Positions 21,790-33,569 of a stretch of DNA of 64,000 nucleotides are shown one piece after another. The notes beneath the pieces are model-generated. The model was not told where the DNA came from. It ran no database searches and was given only the letters and a program-made list of their open reading frames with translations. Every line of letters begins with the position of its first letter. Positions within the stretch are counted from its first letter, which is position 1. The position numbers were made by a program, and so were the translations under genes. The stretch covers positions 1-64,000 of the forward strand of contig JAMZAV010006976.1 in assembly GCA_024449915.1 (NCBI GenBank), read 5' to 3'. The DNA is from Sweltsa coloradensis. Its lineage: Eukaryota > Arthropoda > Insecta > Plecoptera > Chloroperlidae.

Positions 21790-22655
21790 ATTATTTACAG
21801 TGAAACGCCGACCTTATAATGAGTAGGATGAACAACTCTAACACAGAAAGGGCAAAAGAGGGCATCATACTAAGGGGGGCTCTTGAAGAATGGAACGGGC
21901 GCCCGGGGATGGATGATGTCATCCTTACCCCAGGCATAAACCACAGCCTCCAAGCATGGTGGACTGCCCAGATGTACATCTCTGTTGACCATGAGTGCCT
22001 CAGATCTCTCGTATAAGGAGAGCTGGGTTCGTCACGCTCCAGTGGTCATGGGACATCAACAAATACAGCATACTCAAATAGGGTACACGGGGATTAGGAG
22101 AGCTAAAATATCTTGGTGCTGTGATGTGTTTTGCTGATTTTGTCATCCTGTGCTTTTTTTTAATATAATTTATTGGAATCCATTTTTTCCATAGGTTCAT
22201 CTTAGCCATGATTATAAAAAAGCGCAGTGCGAAAAATCCATCCCTTTTTATACGTCGACTGGCAATCGAAATCTGGGGGAGAGAATGCCTTAAAACTATA
22301 CCAACTGGAAAACAGTTATTACATCTCTGTGGTACTTTGCAACTCCTTATTCTTCCCAGGTAGGCTATGTTGGTTATGGTTAGGGAAGAATATAGCCTAG
22401 GCCTTAAAGGCCCAACTTTTAGTGACCGTTGGGTGCTGGGTGCAGGCCTAGGCTAGGTGTCAACTTATTGATTCCTTCTTTGTCTTAATAGGTCGGTGGT
22501 TGACACATTTTGATGAGGAAGGGCAACTGCAGTAAGAACTGTCCACAGAGTGATTGCGACACTATTCCGCCTAGCTCCAGAAATAATTGTATGGCCTTCT
22601 GGTGCTCGAGAAACAGAAGTGACAGCTGGGTTCCATGCTGTGAATGGTTTCCTAT
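21790..22655. other. Unassigned spacer
   Basis: A 65-codon frame at 21819 overlaps antisense frames of similar length and has no motif. The remainder is non-coding by eye. Confidence 0.3.
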
Positions 22656-22664
22656 ATAATTGGA

Positions 22665-22871
22665 TTTGATTGGAATATTGCTTAACGTCTCATATTTATG
22701 AAAACTGGCTAATCGAGACGAAGGGAGGGACGTAAGGGATAAAGCGGGGGACAGGCCTGTTCTTGTCAGAACCAGCCACAAGCATATAGGGGGAGGGCAG
22801 AGGTTCCCCCATGTCATTGTCGTCGCCGTGGGGGAGGTAGTCAAAGGGAAGGGGAAAGTTCCCTGACGACG
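22665..22871 (-). mobile_element. Family A retroposon, truncated copy A6
   Basis: Flanked by AATTGGA (22658-22664 and 22872-22878). The 5' end is truncated at GACGACG, nearly the same point as in A2, and an internal deletion removes about 45 bp. The 3' side TTTGATTGGAATATTGC is present. Confidence 0.65.
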
Positions 22872-23079
22872 AATTGGAGCTGTCGATGGGAGGGGAGCCA
22901 CATAGGTCTCCCTGCCCCCCCCCATAAATGCCCAATCGTAATATAATCGCAAGGAGTTTCACTCCATTTTACTGCAGATAATATGATGCTATGTCACTAT
23001 CACCTTTTGTGCCATTTTCGATTTGTTACAAAAATTCACAAATTTCCTCGCCTTCGGCGATAACGGGCACCAATAGCTT

Positions 23080-23400
23080 CAGCTTTTAAACGTGCCATGG
23101 TATTGCAAAACCGAACTCACTCTCCCTATTATGCGTTTATAGTTTTCGTTTTATATTTATATATGTTTATGTTAAACTGGGGAATTAAAAAAGGCATCGA
23201 CTGTCCTACGACACTTACTTTGACAGGCAAGTCGTGTCTTATAATTGACGGTCAAGCCCTGGTCATGATCATTGGCAAGCCAGAAAAAGCTAAAACATTC
23301 GGAGATGTTGCTGATTTTCGTAAATGCTGTTACAAAGCTGGAACTAAATACAATAGAATCGACTAATCTTTTTACTTAGCCTATGAAAAGTTTGATCCCC
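23080..23400 (+). pseudogene. N-terminal fragment of an uncharacterised protein family
   Basis: Within an 89-codon frame, CLIIDGQALVMIIGKPEKAK then TFGDVADF and YNRID resembles, from memory, the first part of an uncharacterised family found in many invertebrate genomes (IIDGQAL...TFGDLAD...RIDVVFD). The expected VVFD continuation is replaced by a stop, and later residues look frameshifted. The upstream part of the frame (hydrophobic YAFIVFVLYLYMFML) is probably unrelated. A possible C-terminal piece of the same family lies at 63.5 kb on the other strand. Confidence 0.4.
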
Positions 23401-24134
23401 TGTCGACAACTCTTATCTAGAGAAGAAGTCGGCCAACGCTGATAAACCCGCAAACGGTACTTCCGGAGACCCAGTCCACTGTCGAAGACTCGGCCCTGGC
23501 TTAGGTTGTGGTGGCGGCCTAAAACGAGAACTTCAAGAAAGGACTCCCCGAAAAAGAAGGTAGAAGAAAACGCCGCAAGTTATTTAATTGTTTATTAACT
23601 GATAATGATAACATCATAATTATTAATAGTGTTTTTTGTACGGATGACATTGATTTCGGAGAAAAATTAATTTTTACCATTATTTCGGCGGTTTATTTCC
23701 CAGAGCCCAACGTTAGACCATGCCGTAAGCCAGGGCCGAGGTCAAAAACGAGATGCCAGGAGAAGATGTCATAGAATTCATTGAAAATTTCAATAATTTT
23801 GTATAGACAGTTTGCTCTTCGTACCTTGGGTAGTCAAAAAGAGGTCGCGCAGTGTGTTGTGTCGACTTCAAAGCAAGACCTGTCTTTGGAAATTAAATCT
23901 TAGGAATATAGTATCGCGATGCGCGAAATACCGCGTTGATAGATTAGTATCAAAGTTAAGAGAAGTAGATACACGTGACACGAAAGATTGCGTAAAAGCA
24001 ACGCATTTATACAATGGGGTTCGTCTTTTCCCACGGGAAACTTAAAAAAGTAAGCAAGGCGAAGCAAGCTTCACACCCCCTTCCATAGAAGGCTATCTGC
24101 ATCGCGGTGACTTGGTCTTCATACGTAACAAACA
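23401..24134. other. Unassigned spacer
   Basis: Short frames only. The 77-codon frame at 23812-24045 is basic and without motifs. Confidence 0.3.
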
Positions 24135-24265
24135 TTAAAACAGAACTATGCAAAGACAATACAAACCCAAAACTTGCTCAAACAACAGCAGCGGAAGTAT
24201 CAACTGGTAATGTGGAGGGCCCGACAAGAACAGACGCGAGGCCGAGGCGAAGCTGCGTTATGTGT
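24135..24265 (-). repeat. Degraded family B fragment
   Basis: AAAACTTGCTCAAACAACAG, GTGGAGGGCCCGACAAGAAC and CGAGGCGAAGCTGCG follow the order of family B blocks. The rest is lost. Confidence 0.4.
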
Positions 24266-24839
24266 AATGTGAACAAGTTACGAGAAGATCAAACTATTGA
24301 AAACTGTTGTGCGACGGCTTTGCCAATAAAAAAAGTAGCGATGAAGTCTAAGCTAGACCCAGCACCGGATTACACCTCACCGATTTAAAGTAATTGGTTT
24401 GCTTAAAAACGAACACTGACAGCAGTTAAAACCAGTTAGTTAAATACCAAACATTTCATGCTATCAAATAATATGTTCCTTCGATGCAATACTCCAACTA
24501 CTCTGTATTGCCTATTGTGACAGTGAAATATACAAGGAATTTTGTGGAGTACAAGCAAATATACCTGAAGGGAAACTGTATGACTTGGTACACGATATTA
24601 TTACCAAAGGTGTGGGTTCTCATATCTACCACAAGAGAGTTGAACTTGGCATCGGCCTTCAGTTTTTTTTTTATATGTGTAGCCAAGTTTATCCTGACGT
24701 TATAATACATAAACATAATACGATAAAAACACTCCTCAACAAACGTAACTCCGTTTGAAGCCCTATTCGGTCGCACATGAAACCACCCTGCCATCAAACC
24801 ACAAACAAACACTGCAATTTAAAAGTTTCGAATGTTCCC
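24266..24839. other. Unassigned spacer
   Basis: AT-rich; overlapping sense and antisense frames of 70-100 codons without motifs. Confidence 0.3.
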
Positions 24840-25835
24840 TTAGCCGAAATGATGTTAGACAACAGGCTCTCGAAATCATTCGCAAACCCAAGAGTAATAG
24901 CAAGAATAACATGCTAGAGGAATAATATCACCCGCAAACAACCAAAAAACCAAAATCAACCTCTCAAAATAATGCAACAAACCCAACAAAGGAAACCAGA
25001 AAAGCATGATCTTGCTCTCGAGATCATTCAGTGAACCCAAGAAGTGATGGCAAGAATGAACAAGCTAGAGGAAATAATACCACTTGCCAACGACCAAGTA
25101 CCTAAATTCACTTTTTTAATACAATGTGAGAGACAGCTAGCTCCCTTAGTGATCGAGAAAAGCATGATCTTGCTCTCGAAATCATTCAGCAAACCCAAGA
25201 AGTGATAGCAAGAATGAACATTGGGTTGGATATTGCTTTACGTCCCCATATTTATGCAATTGGCTAATCGAGGGGCGAGGGAGGGACGTAAGGGATGACG
25301 CGGGGGGACAAGGGGTGGACAGGCCTGTGCTGGTCAGAACCAGCCACAAGCAAATGGGGAGGGCAAAGGTTTTCCCCACGTCGTGGTCGTCTCCGTCTGT
25401 GTCCCTCATCCGTCCGTGTTGCTTTGTCGTCGCCGTCGGGGAGGTAGTCAAAGGGAAAAGGGGTTCCACGACGACGACCCAGAGCTCGCCATTAGTTTCA
25501 GGGAGTGAAACTCCCCTATTCACGGGCCAAACCGCGAGAAGGTGTCGAGTTGGAATTTGAAGGCCCAAAGAATGAACAAGCTAGAGGAAATAATACCACT
25601 TGCCAACGACCAAGGTACCTAAATTCAACTTTTCAATACAATGTGAGAGACAACTGCCTTAGTGATCGAGAAAAGCATGATCTTGCTCTCGAAATCATTC
25701 AGCGAACCCAAGAAGTGATAGCAAGAATGAACAAGCTAGAGGAAATAATACCACTTGCCAACGAGTTTAGGACATGCAATAGTTTTACAAAACAACAGCA
25801 AACACTATTTGAATTGCGTATTGGAAAGGGCTAGA
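24840..25835 (+). repeat. Tandem ~150 bp coding unit with family A insertion
   Basis: The unit recurs at about 24865, 25005, 25150 and 25665: GCATGATCTTGCTCTCGAAA, then TCATTCAG, AAGTGATAGCAAGAATGAAC, AAGCTAGAGGAAATAATACC and CACTTGCCAACGACCAA. One unit encodes KHDLALEIIQRTQEVIARMN then KLEEIIPLAN, an amphipathic, probably coiled-coil helix. The last unit lies in an open frame that ends at 25834 with TCNSFTKQQQTLFELRIGKG. One unit is split by family A copy A7. Confidence 0.7.
25221..25566 (-). mobile_element. Family A retroposon, full-length copy A7
   Basis: Flanked by AAGAATGAACA on both sides (25210-25220 and 25568-25578), inside one unit of the tandem coiled-coil repeat. Because neighbouring units are uninterrupted, the empty site can be read next door, which confirms the duplication. 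346-347 bp, from TTGGGTTGGATATTGC to GAATTTGAAGGCCC. Confidence 0.85.
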
Positions 25836-26505
25836 AACAGTATGCATAAATCACGAAACACAGTATTTATAAAGTATAATCACTAAATTGTGTCAAGTGT
25901 TGTGATCCATTTAAAAGACATAAAAAAATCATCAAGAAATCGCTCCGTCTTGTATCTCTGCAATTTTGTCAATCTCACCCAGAGCTTAAGCTTATTCCTG
26001 GCAAATCTGTTAGTTCACAATGCTTCACCAGACTATCTTGGCCACCTGAAACTGGAACTGACTCGGATGAAATTTTTAAACGGCGGAGGTTACACAGCTT
26101 TAGGTGTATCACCAGTTAAAAAAACAGAGACTAAACAAAGAACAACAATAGTCTGAAATAAAGAAAAACAGTAAAATAACCAAGCAGATTGTCCGTAAAC
26201 TTGTGTCCATCTTTTGAAACCAAATGTGCCAACTGATTGAACTGAATCTAGTAGTGATGGGAAGATGACTTTACAGTTTGATTTCTAAACTAAAATTGCG
26301 AATTTTCTCCATGCTTCCCGATGTCCAAAAATAAAATAAATATTCTGAGTTTACTTCCCAAAAACCCTTGTCAATACCGAAGATTTGCTTTGAATGTCAA
26401 GTCAGTGAATATCTTGTTCGGCGCACAAAGAAGCTAGTCAAGAAAATGGCATTCTTCCTGTAGCAAACAAAAAAAAGCCAGGATATAAATACCCACCCCC
26501 ACCCA
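25836..26505. other. Spacer, nothing recognised
   Basis: AT-rich, no supported gene. Confidence 0.35.
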
Positions 26506-26725
26506 CGCAAGACGGGTGCTCGAGATGGTGACCACTCTTCCACGCGAGAGGACAGCAGTCTCGCCCCCGTGGGTTAAGGAGACCGGCCCTGGCCTACCCC
26601 CGCGTGCTTTAGCGGTGCTAATGTCCCCCAGCACCAGCCATGGGCCAGCACCCAAAAGAGTCGCACGCAAGACAGGGTGCTAGAGATGGGGACACTCTTG
26701 ACGCAAGAGGGCGGCACTGTCACCT
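26506..26725. repeat. Direct duplication of a ~65 bp GC-rich block
   Basis: CACGCAAGACGGGTGCTCGA, GATGGTGACCACTCTT and GCGAGAGGACAGCAGTC (26505-26570) recur as CACGCAAGACAGGGTGCTAG, GATGGGGACACTCTT and GCAAGAGGGCGGCACTG (26665-26725), about 160 bp apart. Function unknown. Confidence 0.6.
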
Positions 26726-26927
26726 CCTGAGGCAGCTCAGTCAACAGCAGTTGTGCAGTCAAACAGGAGCTGGAGGTCAGTGAATTAGAATAAATGGTTC
26801 TGGAAAAAGTCAAAACAGATTTGGTAGAGAAAATACTAGCGAGCCATTTATTTGTCTGACTTAAAGACATAATAAGGATCAGAAAAGGACCTGAGAATTG
26901 CATTGGCCCCCCTGGTTGGAACTGGGA

Positions 26928-27487
26928 TTGGATTAATATTGCTTTACGTCTCATATTTATGCAACTTGGCTATCGAGACGAAGGCAGGGACGTAAATGAT
27001 GAAGCGGGGGACAAGGGGGGACAGGCCTGTCTGGTCAAACAAGCCACAAGCGTATGTGGAGGGCAGGGTTCCCCCACGTCGTGGTCGTCTCCGTCTGTGT
27101 CATCACCGTCCGTGTTGCATTGTCTCGCCGACGGAGGTAGTCAAAGGGAAGGGAAAGTTCCCCAACGACGACCGACTCGCCGTATTTCGGCGAAAAAACT
27201 CCCTTATCACGGGGAAAATCAAAAGAAAAGGTTGCGAGTTAATTGGTTTGGATGGGGGCCTGTGCTGGTCAGAACAAAACAAGTGTATGGGGGGGCAGGG
27301 GTCCCCACGTCCCTGGTTGTCTCCGTCTGTGTAATCATCTGTCCTTTTTGTCATTGTCGCGCCGCGGGGAGGTAGTCAAAGGAAGGGTTCCCCCGACGAC
27401 GACCCAGAGCTCGCCATTAGTTTCAGGAAGTAAAAATCCCCTAGTCACGGGCCAAACCACGAGAAGGTTACGAGTTGGAATTTGATT
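26928..27487 (-). mobile_element. Family A copy A8 plus a second partial copy
   Basis: 26928 to about 27241 is a copy with many small deletions, ending GTTGCGAGTTA. About 20 bp later a second partial copy starts mid-element (GGCCTGTGCTGGTCAGAAC) and runs to GAGTTGGAATTTGAT at 27487, lacking the tail half. This resembles the head-to-internal fusion of A5. Confidence 0.65.
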
Positions 27488-27499
27488 GACTGGTGAGCA

Positions 27500-27625
27500 A
27501 TTTAGTTAGTTGGTGACGTCACGCGGCGTGTCGTAGATGATGGTCTTCCTCGCCTGGTTCCGAGAGAAGACTGGCGACTGCGCGCGAGCGAGCGCTTCAA
27601 AGGGCAGTCAAGACTAGTTAGTTGT
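27500..27625. promoter_or_regulatory. CRE palindrome in a CpG-rich patch
   Basis: TGACGTCA (27514-27521) is a consensus cAMP-response element, followed by CGCGGCGTGTCG and ACTGCGCGCGAGCGAGCGC. No transcription unit is evident; family B copy B5 lies 180 bp on. A second TGACGTCA at 47195 also precedes a family B copy, so it may be part of a repeat. Confidence 0.3.
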
Positions 27626-27799
27626 GTTGAATAGTGTGATCACGTTACTTAAAATTTTCTGCTTTTAGTTGTTTGGTGGAAACGTTGTTCTCAAAAGGAT
27701 CACGTTTGTTTCTAGCCAGAGTTTACGTAGATATTTATTCTTTCCTTACATGCACTAAATTACCTCTAAATTTGACATAAGGAACAACACTACACACAA

Positions 27800-28560
27800 G
27801 AGCAACACAGTTTGGATAGGAAGCTTTATTGACAAGCAAAACCACATGAACCACAGCCACAAATGCAAACACAACATTGGGCTTCAATGAACCTTAAAAG
27901 TTATTCCAACTTATTAGATTAGTTTAATGACATGTCAACAAACGAGTTATTTGCAACCCCTACACAAGACTAAAGAAAAACAACAAGCCTGGCACTGAAA
28001 TCGGGGACACCCCATATGTGTCGAGGCTCTCATCCCACACTGAACAGAACCTAACACTTCCCGAACACCAACCACTCAGGCTGTACGGGCAGGACACAAC
28101 AGACAGAGCACAACACAGAGATGCCGAGCAGGGCAGAATAAAGACAGCACAAAACCTTTCAGTCTAGACAGAATTAACCTCATGAAGTGAACAAACATTT
28201 AACAGAATGATGCAGGACACAACAGCCCAGACTTGCTCAAACAACTCACCAAACTGTAATAGAAGCTAACTCTCTGTACTGTGCAGGCCCTGTAAGAAGA
28301 TAACGAAGAGCCTGCACAATACACGTCCACCTGCGACAAGATCAACAGACCGACTGCGATGCAGGCTCTGCTGTGTGCGTGCGTGTAGCTGCAGGTGGTA
28401 GTTAAAAGGTGCGGGGCGGCGAGGTCATATCGACACTACACGTTAAGTGCATTAGAAGTTTTTAAAATCGCATTTATGTTAGCAGCACATGGGCTTCAAG
28501 GTGTGTAATTAATTGGTTGAGTGATGTTCTATGTGCATTAAGGTTCATCGCGACGATACG
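27800..28560 (-). repeat. Family B repeat, longest copy B5
   Basis: Extends further left than other copies: TTTGGATAGGAAGCTTTATTG, CGGGGACACCCCATATGTG, GACAGCACAAAACCTTTCAG, ACTTGCTCAAACAACTCACC, then the standard blocks to GTTCATCGCGACG. At about 760 bp it is the best template for defining the family. AATAAAG on the minus strand lies near the left end. Confidence 0.6.
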
Positions 28561-28799
28561 ATGTTGTTGATATTGTTTGTTATTGACGTAATACTGTAGT
28601 ACGGCGCGTTACACGTCCCTGACACCCCCTCAATACTTGAAGTAGATACCTGGGGGAACGTTTGTCCTTGGTTACCCTTTGTCGATCCTTCGTTTAATAA
28701 AATGTGTTTGACAGAGGAATTCTTGTCGAAACCTAAAAAATTGTTTCAAGGAAAACCTTCCTAGGGTCAATTGCATGCCCTTTACAGGTATGTCTAACT

Positions 28800-29010
28800 A
28801 GGTATTTATGTTACGATGGAAAGGTAATTGTGAAGGACGTCAAGGAATTTTTTTGAACGTCTCAATTCCTTGCATTCGCATTAACGACTGAAGAAAACCA
28901 TGAGGAAACCTTGGGGAACTTTCAGTCAGGCTTACCGGTCGCGTCGGGATTTGAACCCGGGACCTCCCGAATCAGAGTCTCTCGCTTTACGCTTGAGCCA
29001 TCTCTGTTGG
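28800..29010 (-). mobile_element. tRNA-derived SINE (second family), copy 1
   Basis: On the minus strand: AACAGAGATGGCTCAAGCG (A-box-like), GACTCTGATTCGGGAGG (anticodon-arm region) and GGGTTCAAATCCCGACG (B box), then ACTGAAAG and a tail region ending in GAAGGACG / GGTAATTGTG blocks read in reverse. The matching plus-strand copy is at 31455. The head resembles tRNA-Gln most closely, by eye. Confidence 0.7.
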
Positions 29011-30928
29011 TTGCTCAAAAAGCCTCGTTTCCGAGAAAATCTTGCATTAGCGATGAGCAACCCCTCCCCCCCACGTATTGTGGTAGGCATAAGTGGCATT
29101 CCTATGACATCACGGTCATTTTACGAGCGAGATTGTTTCAATCCCAGCCCGAGTTTATTTCAGGGCGCATGTACTGCGTTAAAACTTATACGGCCTTCTC
29201 GTTATACCTCATTTCATCGTCATAAAGCGTTGTGTGTCTGTGTCGTGTCAGTGTTCCTTTTTACATTTTCCTTTTCTTTTTAACTTTTACAAGTTCCTTT
29301 TTATGGTAACTTAACTTTCCGTTTCTATTTTGGAGACGAACTGTAACTTATTACTTTTAAAGCCTACTAACTTTTGAAAAGGTACTATTTTTGGGTAATT
29401 TCCCCAACTCTTCTATCATTTATTTGTTAATGTTTTTAAATACCATGTTTTCTTCTTCATTATAGGACTTGAGATAAATGATGATCAAAATTCAAATAAA
29501 AATGTTTTTAATGGTAACGGTAACAATAGATAAAGAAGATTGTTGAAAAATTCTCAATTCATTTACACAGGGTTTCCCAAAGTGGTCGCGACCAAGCGGT
29601 GGCCGTCGCGAAAATTGTCTGTAAATTCCGAAAATGTTGTCATTCAACAAGACCAATAAGCCAATATGTCTACCTTTCATACTATGTGCAACTAAGATAT
29701 TATATTTTCGGCAATGGTAAGAATTAAAAACCACTTTTTAAAAAACGTGCTGTGGTTGTCGAACTACTTGCGCCTGAAAATCACTTACATCTAAGTTAAC
29801 ACTATGCCTTCATCAACAGAACCCGAAAACAAGCGCCCCTTCCCACTCATCAATAGGCAAATTAAATAAGTTGTTTATGACAAATTCTATCCAATGTAAA
29901 AGTAAGTTTAAAAAGTATTTTAACAATTGCCTTCACCCCCCACCCCCCTCTCTATATAATGGCGTAACGTAATAGTTTATTTTGGTCGCGAATGTTTGGC
30001 GTATAAAATGGATCGTGGTTCTAAAAATAAATTGGGATGAACTTTATTTACATCATTTGTTCTGTTCTGAATTTCACTACCCTATCGAACATTAGCCGCA
30101 ATTTTCTAAAACCTGAGCGTGTGCACATTTCTCTTGTTAGCCACAACGACTAAGCTAAACTTAGCCCTTTCAGTCATCACTTTTTTGGGTCATGTTTCCG
30201 AAATTGAAATCGACTAATTTAAAAACCTGTGATTTTTTATAATTTTTTTATAATTTTTTTGCATTCAAAAATCCCGTTTTCAAAGAATTTTGGGGAATTT
30301 TGGTTAATGAATAACCCCCTCATTTTTTTTTTTTTACAAAAAATCAAAAACTAGATTTTCCCCCAATTTTTTTGTATTTTTGTATTTTTGTATTTCATAT
30401 GTCAACCAAGTTATAAATAAAATCATTTTACGGGACAAACTCAAAATAAGTTTTTTTTTTTTACAGAAACCTAGTTACAAATGCTCTAAAGCTTGCACAA
30501 TCTAAAATATTTTCATGGGGAAAAATACTCACATAATTTTAAATAACCATTAAGTATCAGAAAATTAGGGGCATTTTGAAAAAATGTTCCGGTTGCCCAT
30601 ATAAAATATGAAATTTCGATGTCCATGATCATGGATGCCATGACTGAGAGGGTTAGTATCACAATCAGCATTTGACTTCCGCCCCATGATGATTATTTAT
30701 TATATTTTAAACACTAACATGTATAGGTAGGCTAGCTATTGGTTCCTATTAGTTTATTTCCCCATCTAAGTCTACACTAGATTCTTTTATCTTTTTATGT
30801 CATTTTGTGCCATCATTGCCATAGGATAAAATTGTTAATGTCACCGTTTACCAAGCTCTCAAAATATGAAAACATTGTGATGTCATGTTAAATTTGTATG
30901 TATTTTTACGGGAGTCGTGGAGGAAAAA
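29011..30928. other. AT-rich spacer upstream of the host gene; hAT-like end at 29568
   Basis: ACACAGGGTTTCCCAAAGTG, then GGTCGCGACC at 29566-29595, resembles the terminal sequence of hAT/Charlie-type transposons; no matching opposite end was found. 30230-30480 is rich in homopolymers. No coding sequence is supported, but the upstream exon or promoter of the gene at 30929 could lie here. Confidence 0.35.
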
Positions 30929-31141
30929 ATGAAAACAAAATTTAAATCCGAAAGATCCCTAATGTCGGATAGTCCTGAAGTTCAAGCCACTCGCCTGAAG
31001 TTTTCTTCAAGGAAGAAAACAGTAATAAGTGATGAGCCGATAATTAATGACAACAATAAAAGAAAAAATGAAGATTCTGAGCTCAACAACAAGATATGTA
31101 AGCGAAGGACGGAGAGACTGCCGACTGCAGTAGTAACATTG
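30929..31141 (+). CDS. Uncharacterised five-exon gene, exon 1
   Basis: ATG at 30929 is the first Met in a frame that is closed upstream by TGA near 30880. The 71 codons are basic and low in complexity (KFKSERSLMSDSPEVQ, RLKFSSRKK, NKRKNEDSELNNK, CKRRTERLPTAVVTL), like an intrinsically disordered, nuclear-type N-terminus. It ends in phase 0 at a strong donor, TTG|GTAAGT. Joins to exon 2 with the frame kept. An earlier non-coding or coding exon cannot be excluded. Confidence 0.6.
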
Positions 31142-31454
31142 GTAAGTCAGATAATCAGTGCACTAAATTGTGTGTGCAAATATTTCTCTGGGTGAAAGGA
31201 AGCTATTATACAATTTATTTGTAATTCAACAAATCAGGAAAATCTACTTATTACATGCATTTAATACATTTTATGAAGAGCTAACAAATTATCATTCTGA
31301 GCTACGTAAGCCTACACCATTATTATATTTTTTAAATATTAATATGTAGGGCCTATTCACAATCAAATTATAAAGGTAAATTCTACACCAATCCATTAAC
31401 AATTAGTAGATCTACCTACTTTAATACATCAACTTCAATAGTTCAATTTCATAT

Positions 31455-31690
31455 TATGACCGACAGAGATGGCTCGAGTTTAAAGCGAGGGACTCTGATT
31501 CAGGAGATCCCGAATTCAAATCCCGACGTGACCGGCAATCCTAACTGAAAGTTTTTCCCAAAGTTTTCTCCAGTCGTTAATGCTAATGCAAGGGATTGAG
31601 ACCTCTTAAACAGTCCTTGGGCGTCCTTCACAATTACCTTTCCGCTGTAGCATCAATGCCGGTATCTAGTCAAATTTCATTATAATTATT
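31455..31690 (+). mobile_element. tRNA-derived SINE (second family), copy 2, intron 1
   Basis: ACAGAGATGGCTCGAG (A-box-like), GGGACTCTGATTCAGGAG and AATTCAAATCCCGACG (B box), then ACTGAAAG and a body ending GGGCGTCCTTCACAATTACC. Opposite strand to the 28.8 kb copy and more diverged. Lies in the sense direction in intron 1 of the candidate gene. Confidence 0.7.
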
Positions 31691-32613
31691 ACGTTTGTTT
31701 TTTATTTTTTCAATGCTTTCATGTAAATAGGAAACTTACATCATATTCCAATGTAAGTGTAATTTTTGTCATGTAGTCCCATTTAGGGTATTTTATATAT
31801 GGTATTTTCTAATATAAATAATTGATTTTAATCAAATAAATGAGAGGTCCCATTATAGGCTAAGTTATAACATATATTTGTTTTTAAAGTTCACTTGTAG
31901 GGCTAATTCATTTGGATCTATCCCACACAATGGCTGTGAGTGTCTTCATTCAAACTTTTCTTTAAAAACTTACAAAAATACAATATTTTAAACATGTGGG
32001 GATGCATGGGGTTTGAATCGCAGCCAATTTGACAGTGTCAGCTGTGTTATTCACAGACTCCTTCCCCACATCCGTACAATCATCAAACTAAAGGTGTTGG
32101 TATGCATAACTGCTAAAATCATTTTTTGTATAGGTACAGTAGTCCCAGCTTAATTCACAGTTCAAGAGATCCTAAAAATCCAATTTGAATGATACAATTT
32201 TTAACTAAAATAAATTTAACACCGAGCCATAAACTCATAGTTTGAATCAAACATAAATTATAATTAATAGCAGTTTACTGTATTAGTTTCAAACAACTAA
32301 TATGCAAGTACCCTTATTATGAGAACTTTATTTCGTATTTTTACGTTTATTTTGTCACTTTTTTATAACATAGTACTCTACCCACAGAATTTTGTGCCCG
32401 CATTTACATTATTATACTATCATCAGCTATCACCAATGTTCATCACACGTCTGCCGCCCAGTAGAGACATGCCTCCTTTTCGTTACTGTCCTTGTCCATC
32501 TAAAATGTTGAGAAATTGAGATATAACTTCTACAGTAGTTCCATATTTGTTTCTTGTGTATTATTTTTATTATTATTATTTAACATTCTCTAAATCTTTC
32601 CTTATCTTTGCAG

Positions 32614-32794
32614 CCGGATATAGAAGACGTTCGCGGAGAACTGCGTTTTAAGTTTTGGGCGAAAGGTGATCTGGATGCAGTGGAGAAGCTGCTAGAAAAA
32701 TCTCTCGAGGATCGCAAAAATCGCTATATTACACCGGGATTGTCCATACCGGATTTCATCAATATGTATCCAACGATTGTAGATTCATTTCCCG
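32614..32794 (+). CDS. Uncharacterised five-exon gene, exon 2
   Basis: Acceptor CTTATCTTTGCAG ends at 32613. The exon opens in phase 0 with PDIEDVRGELRFKFWAKGD, continues LDAVEKLLEKSLEDRKNRYI and ITPGLSIPDFINMYPTIVDS, all helical-looking. The right border is unclear: CCCG|GTACT (exon end 32794, phase 1) or ATT|GTAGAT (exon end 32778, phase 0). Only the latter agrees in phase with the obvious exon 3 acceptor. Distant resemblance of the whole protein to SAMD3-like uncharacterised proteins is a guess. Confidence 0.65.
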
Positions 32795-33154
32795 GTACTA
32801 ACTCAAATTTACATTTAGGATTATTGTATTTATTTTATTTTTAACAAAAATTAATGTTTTGCAACTTTGTTGCAACCCAGGTTCAATCCAAGGTTGTAGT
32901 TTTTTGATTTCAAGATTGTATTCCATACTAAGGAAATATTACAGAGTTTACAGCTGTGTTTCTCCATGCAACGAGACGACAAATTCAACACTTGCAAAAT
33001 ATTTTAGCCTCATCTACTTAACTTTCCCTTGCAGTAAAAGTGCCACTTACTTTTTAAAATTGTCACACACTTTTCTGTAACTGTGCACAAAATACTTTTT
33101 AATACGCCCATATTCACCTGATGGATCACTGCCATTAGCATTTTCTTGTCAATT

Positions 33155-33262
33155 TTTATTTCCGGGACATTTGGGCGTCCCGAAATTTATTTTAGGGACG
33201 CTGGGACAGGACTCAAAAAATCCGGACTGTCCCGAAAATCCAGGACGTATGGTAACCCTAGT
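33155..33262. repeat. hAT-like terminal fragment, intron 2
   Basis: CCGGGACATTTGGGCGTCCC through CCAGGACGTATGGTAACCCT. The reverse complement begins AGGGTTACCATACGTCCTGG, similar to hAT terminal repeats I know from other genomes. A related end (CGTATGGCAACTGTAG) is near 38,650. Confidence 0.35.
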
Positions 33263-33569
33263 TTTTGGGCCCACTTTGGGTGGGGGGGGGGGGGGAGGAG
33301 AGGGGGCATCTGACTGGGTCAAAGCGTGATGTTTATCTACTAATTTTCTGACTTTTTTGGCACTGAGTTCTGCCATGTTTGCTTATGAGTGGAGATTTAA
33401 CCATTTTTGACCGATATTGGGCCCTTTTGTAGTCTAAAGCCCCCACGTTTACTCGTCAGACGGGCATTTTTTAAAGCTAATCGTATATCCGGTCCTAGTC
33501 TAGTGGTCAAACCATACCTTATGAGGGATACTATGTTGCTAGCTCTCCGTCTAACATACTAAATCACTG

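Noticed and set aside
31455..31535. A functional tRNA gene on the plus strand
   Set aside because: A- and B-box-like words are present, but the anticodon arm is not a clean 5 bp stem, the D arm is poor, and a SINE body follows; a second copy with the same body is at 28.8 kb.
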